A DNA stretch of 57,915 nt from a virus. A program made the translations under genes and the position numbers. The notes beneath the pieces were generated by a model. It saw only the letters and a list, made by a program, of their open reading frames with translations, did no database searches and was not told the origin of the DNA. Within the stretch, counting starts at the first letter, position 1, and each line of letters begins with the position of its first letter. The stretch covers positions 1-57,915 of the IMG/VR virus record IMGVR_UViG_3300023296_000219. One strand, 5' to 3'. Below are positions 10,501 to 22,500 of this stretch, one piece after another.

Positions 10501-13500
10501 TGCTTAGTATTGCTCTGTACCCACCTAACTTGAAAGCCATATCAACTATAGCACTTGTAGTTGGTGTTTGTGTTAAACTAAACTCCGTATTTGTGTCTGC
10601 GCTAATCGGTATGATTGCATCAGAGATGTCGTTTAATCGTACCCAAGGACTACCAGTACCTGTCATCACACCATTGTCTGTTAGTAAGTCATAAGCACTG
10701 CCACCTGGTGTTGTTGCAATAGTAAAGTGTGTTGCGTCTACTATTGCTTTGATGTAATACTGATCGCCAATGATAATGTTTCCTAAGCCAATGCCAGAGA
10801 ATATGATCGGCATATTAACCCACAACGATGAAGTATCTAAACAAGTGATTTCATTTGTTGATGACGAGGTAGTTGAGCATGAGACTGAGATGTAGGTAGT
10901 TTTATCATCTGGGTCTGAAAAATCTCTAACATAGTAAGTTGTACCAGTTGCTAGTCCTGAACCAACTGGAACAGTATTGAATTCTAATGGCATACCAACG
11001 TAAAAATTAATTGTTCCGTTATCTAAATTGCTTAACGCAATTCTATCGTTTGTACCTTCCCCAACATCACCCTCGAGAGTAGCATAACACGCTCTATCGA
11101 TTGTGTTTGATAATACACCAGTCGTAATATCAGAATAGAACGAAGAGGTATTATAAAGTGTAAACTGCTGACCAGTAACTTGTCCAGGTGCTATTGGCAA
11201 TGACACATTCATTGTCATTGCGCCGGTTGCTGTTGTTAGGTCCAACGTATCTTTTTGATTTCCTAGTAAAGCAGTAGTAGAAGTTGCTACGCCAGTGCCT
11301 GCGCCCACTCCGGTTGCAATGAACACTGTACCTACAGTATTATTGATTGCGCCTATGTCTGTGAAGATCGTTGTTCCTACAGTGACAATTTGGTATGTGT
11401 TACCAATCGTGAATGATCCCGCGTCAATAAGAAATGCATCAGATAATGCTAATACGCCAGCATTTATCTGTGTTGCTATTTTTAATTCAGTATCTGACAC
11501 AACTTCATTGACGTAGTATAAAGTACCCGATACAATTCCGCCATACGATAATGCCACTAAATTCGTAGATAAATTACGCATGTTGTTAAAGATAACTGCA
11601 TCGTTAACTGCGAAGCCTGTTGTACTAGACACCGTGACTACATTCGTGGATGTAGTTGTTCCTAAAACAGTAGTACTAACTGATGTCGCTGATGCACCGA
11701 GAGTGATAGTTTCATTATCAACCACTGTAGTTACATAGTAAACATCATCTTCTAAAATGCCACCGAAAGTCGTTCCGGTAAAGAATAATGGAATGCCTGG
11801 ATAGAAGCCATCAGTACCACCTGTACCTATAATACTTTGTGGGATTGTGATTTTATTTGATGTCGATGCTGTAGCTGTGACTATTAACATACCTGGATAG
11901 TTTAATGTCAAAACGGCCGTGTCTGTTACTTCACCTGCAAATGCATCTATACCAGATAACGGTGCCGTTGCATCGGTTACTACAAATGTTGTTCCACCAT
12001 TAGTGGCGCTGATTGTAAACTCAGTTATGCTATCAACAGACTTGACATAGTAGACTGTACCTGCTATAATATTACCTATAGTAGCACCAGAGAACTTAAT
12101 CGGCATACCGACAGTGAAGCCAATTGTTGAACCAGATGAGTTTACTGCACCTGTACCCTCATCATATGGATTCAATGTAATCTTGTTTCCGGTTGCGGTG
12201 GTGTTTGTAACTCTACGGGCAAAGGTAGTGTACAATATGTCTTGGTTATTACTAATATCTGCTATTTCAAATATTGCGCCTTCAGCCGAGGCCGCAATCG
12301 AAGTAATTGGAGGTTGCGATGCTTGCAATGATATAGAAGAAGACGATACATTCTCGCTATTAAAGTAGCCTCCTGCGAAGAATGATCCGTAATATACATT
12401 TGTTTCCCAATCGGTGATTTGACTTTTGTAAGTAGTTCTATCGAATCGCATCGCGAGTTGATTTTGTCTCACCGGTGATGAACTGGTAATTGCTGATGCT
12501 TTCGCGCCTATATTCAATGCGAAGTCCCCATCGACTGTACCAGCGACAAGTTTAACTCTGCTTGTTTCTGTTACTGCATCATTGTAATTTGTGTACAATG
12601 CAACAATCGTAGTCGGGTTTGTTTCAAGTACATTGATATAATACCATTGGTCGTTTACTAGCTTGCCAACTGCCGCGCCAGCGATTGCATCTTTGTATTG
12701 TATTAAATCACCTGTCATTATATTAGGAGCAAACAGTTTAATCGTATGTAATGTAGAGTTGATATCTGCGTTTGCAAAAAACAACTGGTCTGCGGGAGCA
12801 ATTCTGATTTCTGGTAAAACAGCGTACCCTTCGCCAGGGTTTATAACGTTCACGCTGATCACTGAACCAACGCTCATCACTGCTTCGAGTTGTGCTAATA
12901 CCCTAGGTTCTGGGTAGTTTGTTGTATCTATGTATGCTGTAATTTCTGGAGGTTCGATATAATTCTTGCCACCATCTAAAACTATTACTGCAGGAAGATC
13001 CATGAAAACTTTTGCGCCTGGTATGTGTGCAACTGCTGTAGTTCCGTTAATGCCGCGTTGTAGTCCACTCAGTAAATTTAATGCACGATCAACAGACGAG
13101 TAACCGATAATTTCTGTACCAATTTGAATTATTCCGTTAATCGGGAAGCCCTGTGCGTTGTCAACAAACAAGAATGTTGAACCAAGTGTCATGTATTCTC
13201 CCAATACAGTTAGTTGGTAATCTGGAATACCCGTGATTGACACGCCGTAATTATTATACCAGCTAGTATATTGAGGACTAGACCAAATCGGATCAATTGG
13301 TAAAAACTGTGCGTTCGAATTTGCATTTTGATAAACTAATTGAGGAGAAACATACGACAATGAACTAGTCTGATATTCGGCAGGTAGATCAAAATCAGTA
13401 ACATTGCCTTGCCAGGTATCTAACCCTGTGTACTTAAACAAGAAGTCTTTAATAACTACGTGATAAGGTTTTGCTTCGTTAATATAACCTGCTAAGAAGT

Positions 13501-16500
13501 CTTGGTTATCACCTTGATAGTTTTGAATTGGTTCTAAGTCTCTGATCACATGTGATACATCAACCAGAGATGTTTTGGTCAACCAAGGTAAGTAATTCTG
13601 TGATTCATCTGTTTCACTTTGAATGTATTCAAACAAAATAATCAACGACTTGTTTCTAAATGATACAAGTTCATCAATATAAATTTGTTCGTTCAACGCA
13701 CGAATAATCCAACGTGTTTCTTCACTCGGATAATCATCATATGTGTCTGTATCAAAGAAATTCTCTCCGAAGCCTGTTTTGCCTGCGGCGTAATCCCATA
13801 AATATATTTTGAATTTAATCGTGCCATTTTCTAACCCGATGCGAGTCCACACACCATTACCATCAAACCGATATACTTCCCACTTGCCATTTCCGTTTGT
13901 TTCAACAGTCACAATAGTACCTGCATCAACCACAAGTGCGGCCAAGTCTGCATAGATTGCTACTGATGCTGTTGACTTAGTGTTATTATTGTACTGTCCA
14001 ACTGGGTTGGTAGTAGGCAGCCACCAGTTAACATATTCCCAGTAAGTTGTCGTGTCATAATATGTACCTGTCTTGGACAGGTATGTCGCGTCTTGTCGTG
14101 TTTCAGCTATTGGAAATTGTGCAAGTACTGTGTTTGCATAATTTAAGTAATTTTCTAAGCCTAGGAATCTACTAAAGAAGAAACTCTGTCTTGGTCGAGA
14201 CAATACACCTGACTGAACTGCTTTCGGTAAATATGGATTCGGTACTACTTCTCCAATTTCATCCACCCCTGACAGCGAATCTAATAAACGATCATATAGT
14301 CCACGTGGGCTGTTTGAAGGTGTTTGTACGCCAAACTTTGGTAGACCTGGTAAGAAGTCATCAGAGAAGTTTGCTCTAATTAAATTAAATTCTTGATGAG
14401 AAGGATCATCGTTGTTTCCTGTTGCAAAGCCTATATGGAAAACACTGTCAGTATTATTAACATATTCGCCTGTGTTATATAGAGCAAATGTGTTCTGCAA
14501 TAGTGGAACAAAGTATGCGATACCAGACAGTCTTGGATTTCTAATATAGTTTTCTAATGTAGTATCACTGAGCGTTTTGCCTTCGGCCGACATTACTGTG
14601 TCAGTATTGAGGACCCAGAAATAGTAAGTAGGGATAACGGTGTTTGATGCATTCAATGATGCTTCAACACTATATTGTGTTAGACTCCTAGGTGTTCCAG
14701 GACCTGTGTATCTGTCAGGAGAAACATTACTTCTAACCCACGTGCAAACAGAAACTCGCGAACCAGGGAAGACTCTTCCCCAATGTCTAGCATTGTACTC
14801 TACATCATTTTGGTGATAGTTTAACCATCTCACATTAGTTGTATCAAACCAAAGATTTCCTACTTGTCGAATCCCCCAAATAAGTCCTGCATTAACGCCA
14901 CCAAGTTCTGCATTGTAGTATGCTGGATCGACGTTGTTAACAAAGTCTAAGTTTTCTCTGACTGCTCCTAGCAATTTACCTTGCATAGGATCGATGTAAT
15001 CTAAATTGATTAACGTGTCATTTGTTTCTGCACTATAAATTTGTGCGTTTTGTATTTTATTAATATCAACCACCGCTGATGATTGTCTATGCAATGCCCA
15101 ATCCTTAAGGCCGCTTGCATTTTCATATACTGTGATTTGACCTTCTAAATCTCCGTAACTTAAGTTTGGTGTACCGATAACAACTTTGTTGTCAGAAAAA
15201 TCTAATGATGTGCCGTATAATGGTTGGAAGCCATAGTTTTGATCTGTGTTGTTTATGTTTTGTGCATAGACAAATTTACCAGAATTAGCGACTGAGCCAT
15301 TGTAGTTAGCAAGATAATCATACATGTATACTGCACCAGCGTTGTCCCACGTATCGACAAAGCGTGTTGCGTTGTTATCAAATAATGTATCATTGTCTAA
15401 ATTCGAGTCATCTATAAAGTCGAATGTCGTTCCTAAATAGCGAGTTGATGCTGGAGCTGAAATAACAACTGAGTCACTTTCATTAAACTCAATTGTATTA
15501 CCAAATAATGTTCTGCTCTCATTGTGAGGGGCAGTAATAACTTGAGTGTTTGTGTAAACAGGGATGCCTAATTCACCGAATGTATCCGTGTTTGGCGCCT
15601 GTAACAGAAGTTTTTCGTTAATCAATGCTAAATTAGTATTAGTAACCGAGATGACAAGTTTGTTATCTACCGTTGCAGATGCGACTACGTTTGTTATAGA
15701 GTACTCGTTAATAAGGCTTGCAATTTCTGTTGCAGTTGAACCACTCACTAGTTGGACAAGATAACCGTTGATTAATAATTTTCTGTCAGCGGTTAGAGTG
15801 CAATCACCAGTGCCGATTACTGTGCCATACTTGCCACCGCCATTTGTATATCTGTAGACTGATCCATCAGTCTGTACTTCACCTGCAATTCGAATTTCTC
15901 CAGGTGCTCCTACTAATATTTCGCTTCCGAACGATGTCATGGCATTATCATAGCCAAACTGTGTGCCTACTCTTTCGTCGAGTGAAGAGTTCATTGTTTG
16001 AACCCAAGTGAACACATTGCTACCAACAGTAACAATATCACCTGCTATAAGTGATCCGAAGTATCTAAAGATTGTTCCGATAGATGCATAATTGTTGTCA
16101 TCGACAAATGTGCCATTGACTGAAACGTGTAACGAATCTGCTTGATCATATAGTATAAAATCAGCGGTAGCGTCATCGACAAGTGTGATCACATCAATAG
16201 TTGATCTGGTTGTTTTAAGTGAGAACGATTGTGCTGAAATATATTGCATGTAGTATACTTGATTAGGGGATATACCCGAATCACCATAAGTTCCACCTAC
16301 ATTGAACACGACAGGTCTATTTGTAAAGTCTGCCGTTATCGCAGTGCCTACAAAGGTGATTACGTTGCTGGTTACATCGTTTGCTGTTCTAGCGACATGC
16401 AATGTGGTCCACGCCTGATTAAAATTATACGGTTGTGCTGGCTGAGCATTGTATTGTGTTTCAATGTTTTGAACCAAACGTGAATAGATATAGTTGCTAC

Positions 16501-19500
16501 CCCAATTTGATTTTGCAGTCGGTGATGCTTTGTTAGGAGCACTAACAGAAATTGTATCTCCGTTGTTGTCAGTTGATATGGCATAACCAAAGTTGTCGCC
16601 TGTAATAGCACTGACAGGTGCAGTTGAGCCTTCTATCGTAGTGGGTAAAGCCTGATATGTTATTTGATTTGCTGTTCCTGTACCGGAACCAACGCCAGTT
16701 GCAACAAAAACAATACCGACTTTGTTGTCTAATGCACCGATTGCTTTCCAATCTGTTGTGCCCACGCTTGTAATTTCATATGTTTCAGTTGTTTCAAAGA
16801 ATCCAGCAAGTAATGGTATGTGTTGTCTACGATATGCACGAATTCTACCACTGGTCGTTGTGTCACCAATATAGAGCCATTCTTTATCATCACTTAGGGC
16901 AATGCTATCAGCATAGTTACCAGCGAATGTAATTGTTTGTAGCAATGTAATGTCATCGCTTAAAACTGTATCATTTAATGTGTAGATTCTAACTTTTGAT
17001 TGCGCTAAGCCTGATGTACCGTTGTCTGGTTCAGTAATAACAAACAGATTACCTGAATATTCAATTTTACTACCGAATGACAGACTACCTGTTAGTGTGC
17101 TACCTACATCTAAATCAAATTCTTTAGTAGCAGTGTTGTATCCATAACGATAGACCTTGCCTGCTGTCGAATCACCTATTAAATAACCCATTCTAGCTGT
17201 ATATGCTACTGCACTACCAAATGTTTGTCCATCAGCACGATTTAAATTCTTTGTTAAATCATAATTAATAGACTTTCGATAAACGCCCCACTGACCATCT
17301 GTTGCTTCGTCTACCCAAACAGTGTTTTGCGTAAACTCTGCTTCGTTTAAATCCATTGTGTTGATATCAGCAGGTTTAGCTACTCTTTGATCAACAAATG
17401 TCAAGCCGATTCCGTTGCCAGCTAAGTTCTGTGGTTGCTCTGCTAGTGTTAGATTGATTGTTACTTCAGTTAGAGTATTAACACGTGTTATGATATGATA
17501 TCCATTGACCGTAGATGATACGTTAATGAATGACACTGGATCTAATTTTGACAAACCGTGAGGATTAGCAAATGTAATTGTAGTTGTATTATCTGTGTTG
17601 GGTGTCACTGCTGTTACTCTGCCCACTGGCTTCCATGCATAAACTCTCCAGTTTTCTTTGAAGTTTGCTAACCAAACAAAATCTCTTACATAAAAATCAT
17701 TGATTGGTACTGGAATAGCTTCTGCATTTCTTGCAGTTGGTAAATTTGCATAGTAGTATGATGCCATTTTAACATCATTGTAGTTGACAAACCCGGCTGT
17801 AGGATATAAACTAAGAGGAGATTCTACTCCAAGCGTCGATAAGATTTGCGGCGATGTAATAGGTCTTGAATAATTAAACAAGTTTCCAAGAGGCACTTCT
17901 TGTTGAGAGCCAATAGTCGGTGTACCAGTTGTCAGTGATACGATAGAAGGATTACCTGTTAGTTTTGTTTCATTCAATTTGAAATCAGCAAAGTTATTAT
18001 TTAATGTGCCACCGAATTCACCTGACAGGATTCCCCAGTTTTCGAAAACATCATAATCAATTCCGCCTGTTGCTAATTTAGCACCCTTAAAGGCAGAGAT
18101 TGAATTTGGCGTACCCTTTGTTTTAATTAAGTTTTTATAGACATTGACTTGTGTAATGTCAGTAAGATTAATTGTAGCCAGATAATCTCTTGGTCTAAAT
18201 CCAATTAGAGAGAAAGACAATTGGTCTGCATCTGATTCTAAATTTGCTTTAGTACTGTCATAGTACAACGTACTTTCGTAAGAACGAGTTGATGAGTTAG
18301 GTAATAAGCCTTTTTGTATCTGATCGTAATCTGTTTCAACCCAATCAAGTTCTGCAAATACTGCCGATGGTTCTATTGTTTTGATCGCTGTCCAATATTT
18401 GGCTTTGTAAGTTACGATTGTGCCCTTAGCATATTTCATAGCTGGTACCCATTCAACAACATTGTCTTGGTTGAGAATGAAGCCTGATGCGAACACTGTA
18501 CCGTTCCATTCAGCGGTCTTGCTTCCTCGAAGGTAAATGCGAGACTGTCGCAGACCAGTAATTAAGTTGTAAAGTACATCATTGAATACAGTTGTGTTGT
18601 CGAATACGATGCCGTGTTCCATGTTGCTTAGATTAAACTGTCCGTATGACATTGTATCACCAGAGTTCAAAGTTTTAACTTCGAATTTAGTATCTAATCT
18701 TTCAATCGCCAAGTCTTTGATTGCAATGGGATATGCATTTTGATTCAATAAGAAGTTGCTTTGTTCAATAGTTAATGGCTGAACAATCTCACTATCTTTT
18801 TCAATTTTTAAAGATTGTGCTGATGGGTTCACTGTGATCAACGATCCATTTTCCCAATTAAATTGCGTCCAGTAGAGATATTCTTTGATCATTATATCCC
18901 AGTTGATTTCTACTCCATTATCGATAGAGTCAAATACCATACCTTTGCGAGTTAACCAATTACCGTAACTTGCAAGAAATTGTGCGAGTTCTTGTATAGT
19001 ATAGAACTGTGTTCCATATGGAATAAGTTTTTCTTTTGTTTCGGTTTGTGTATATGCATTTGCCACTTTTACCGAAGCATTATCAACTGCAATCGTTCTA
19101 TTATTGCTGATTGTTATAGGTTGATCTATTGTAAAGTATGCTTGACTTTGCGAGTTACCGAATACTTTCCATCCATTGGATACTAATTGAATCACAACAC
19201 TTGAATATTTCAAGTCCCCACTAGGTTGGTTGTCATGCAATAGAACATTGTAACTTTCGTCGGGTAAAAGTAATGATGCATTGTCAGAATTTGGTGTTGC
19301 TTTCTCGACAAAGAATTTTAATAATGTTTTGTCACTGAAGCCTGCTAGTCTATAAATTAGACGAACATCTACGTTTCTTAACTGACTAGTGATCTCGGTG
19401 GTTGCATCAGTACCTTGTTGTTTTTCAAAATCCACAATCCAGTTGATGTAACTCGTTTTTGCTGTACCGTCGCCATAGATTGATATCGCACTAATATCTA

Positions 19501-22500
19501 AATGACTTCTATCATTTGCTAGATATTGATTGAATTCTGTGCTATACTTGTAATTATCTAGGTCTGCGCCCAAGTTAAAGAAGTCTGCTGGTTTGGTTAA
19601 TGCAAATATTCGCATCAAATCAAAAGGATAAGATGCACTTCTTCTGTATGAAAATTCTGCTGGTGCGTCATCGCCGACTTTCCAATTTTTCTGGAATGTG
19701 TTAGTATCGTAATTTCCCAACAGCGCATCAAACGGTGACAGCAATGTTCCATGCTCATCAACTGGTAAGATTTTAGATAAACCGGTGCGTTTCAATTCAG
19801 GTACGGTTACTGATAGTGCAGTACTACCGTTATAGATGAGACCAGCTTCGATGTCTGTCCACATAATACCGTTTTGATTGGTGTAAGGTGCGGGACCATA
19901 CTGTGCAGTCCACCATGATGGTATTTCGGAGAAGCCTAACATCTCCCAAGGGGCCGTATTTGGCTGTGATGTGCCGTAGAAGTATTCATAGACACCTCTC
20001 CAATAACCTTGAGTAATTGGGGTTTCTGTTAGTCTGTTCCCTTGTTCTGAATAGTTAAAACTAAACTGGTTTGTTTTTGTATAGCCTGTTTGAGTTTTGT
20101 AATCAATTCTATTTTGACCAGCCCAGTTTAAAAACTGCGAACTGTAAATTTTTAAATAGTCTTCGGTAGAGTATGTTGATGCTCTGAAAAAGCCCGGTAA
20201 CACTTCGTATGCTTGTATAGGAACGACAGTGCTTAATTTAATGTTGTTGTATATTCTAGTTTCAAATTCCAACAGTGCTTGATCTCTGAAGTCAGTCAGA
20301 CCTACTGCAGGTGTGTAGTCTAAAGAATACAATGAGGTATAAGAACCATCATGTCCTCTTAACATGTAAGTAGGTGTTTGATAGTTAGAATCTAATACAA
20401 CTTCAGGTTTCCATTTAGGATACATGCCTAACTTACTAGGCGTATTGGGTACAAACGATCCATATGTTTGTGTGTACTCATTGATCGTGATCTTGTCACC
20501 AGCAATTAAGTCTTCTGTAACTGTCAATGAAGGTGCAGATGTTGAAACTGTATAGTCTACATTTCGCACTAATTGAGTTGTCTTGGTTACGCCCGATACT
20601 GTTCTTATAAGATAAACTAAAACTCCGTTATAGTTTGCTTTAGTGAAGTCATATGTTTGCGACAATGGATAGATAGACTCTTGCAATGCATTGGCGAATG
20701 TATAGATGTTTGACTTATGTGGTGCTTGCGACGGAAGCATATCACTCCAGAAAAACGAACCAGTTTCAGATTTTGCTGAAGTAAGTTTTTCTAATGCCGT
20801 GTCTAATATATAACCTGGATCAAATCGTTGGTCCCAATCGATGTCATTGACTGTTTTAACCAATTGTTGTTTGTACTGAACATACTGATGTGCATTAAAT
20901 TGTAATGCATCGAACAAATTATGATTTGATCTGCGCAGGAACACACTTGGCAATACCACCGCCGCAGAGTTTTGAATAATTTTAGTGCCATATGGAGCTA
21001 GATTACCTAAATCTCTGTAATTGTTTGAGCCAAAGACTGCTCCTGCTGTGCCTGGAGCATTAACGAATATGTCTTGATATTGTGATCTAATGTCACCAAG
21101 GTCTGCTATCTCTAAATCAGCATTGAATGGGTTGTTGCTTAAATTTATAGGTATGCTATAATAAGCAGTTTCCGATGTTTGGTTGCTCAACAACAAGATT
21201 TGTATAGGGGTATCTGTTGTCGGAGCTGTGTTTAATGTCACTGTAGTTTCAGTTGCAGTTGATGTTATTGTGTATGCACTAGGTAACTGGTATACGTTAT
21301 TAATATATACTTGGGCAGATGGCCACTTCTCAGTAATAGTAACATCATCTGCTAATACTTGAACGTCACACGTGAAAGAGGCTGTGGACCCTGTATTATA
21401 TTCTAGTTCAAATATTTGATACTGAACTGAGGGGGCAATGGCAGTTTGCCAGCCCAATTCACGTGTTTTCGTTGTACGATCAGAGTAATTATATACATAA
21501 CCCGTATTGACTTTTGCCGTGACAGGTGTCGTTCCAGTCACATAAGAAAAGATGTCAACATTCAATGATATATCAAAGCTAATATCGCCTGCGTTACTAA
21601 TATCAGAATAACGAACTGGGAATCCTAATATTGGGTCATTAGTGCCAACACCAACACCATATGCAAACAATTTGTTACCCAAAAACGAAGTTCCTTGATA
21701 AATTGTTGCATCGCCAAACGAGATTCCATCCTTATCATAGATGTCGAAAAGAGGAGCCTGGTTAACAGTTGATTTTTGCTGTGCTTCTTGCCATGATAGA
21801 CCGTCAAACCAGAATGTAGAACCTTGATAGTTGAATCCTCTGAGGGCTACAGTTTGATTGTCTGCATTAATAGGAGAGTCTTCTGATTCTGTTAATGTAA
21901 TAACAGCTGGTGATCCAAACGAGATCACTGAAAAGCCCACGACCCATATTTTGTTTTTAACTTGTAAATTGGTGTCTGATGCGAAGACGATTCTCGCTCC
22001 ACTGAACAACGCATAGTTGTTAACTGTTGTGCCGCTACCAACAATAGATGCTACAGTAGTGCTTGCGAAAGTAGATGGTGAAGACCAACCGACAGTCAGA
22101 ATTGTATTATCTCCACTGACTACACTTGTCGTAATCGTAGTATTAATCGGCAACAAGTTTGTTGAATCAGTAATGTATTGCCCAACTTGTAACGGCGAAG
22201 TAATGTCCGTGGTTGCAATGGTAATAGTAGTGGAGGTTGCGCCGGAGCTTGCCGCAATGGTCGCAGTGTATAATGTATATGATTCTATGTCAGGATAATA
22301 TTGTGCTTGATTGGCTACTTTATCAAAGGCGTTGGTGGTTCTTGTGTCTACGAAGTCAACTGGTGCTTTTGCTTCCGACCCTGAATCGAATAGTTTTAAA
22401 TTTGGATAGAATTCAACAATCGGTCTTTTTGCTTTTGCGGCACCCGTAGCATATGTTGTAATAATTGTAGGGTCGTTATTATACGTAGCAGTAGCATTTA

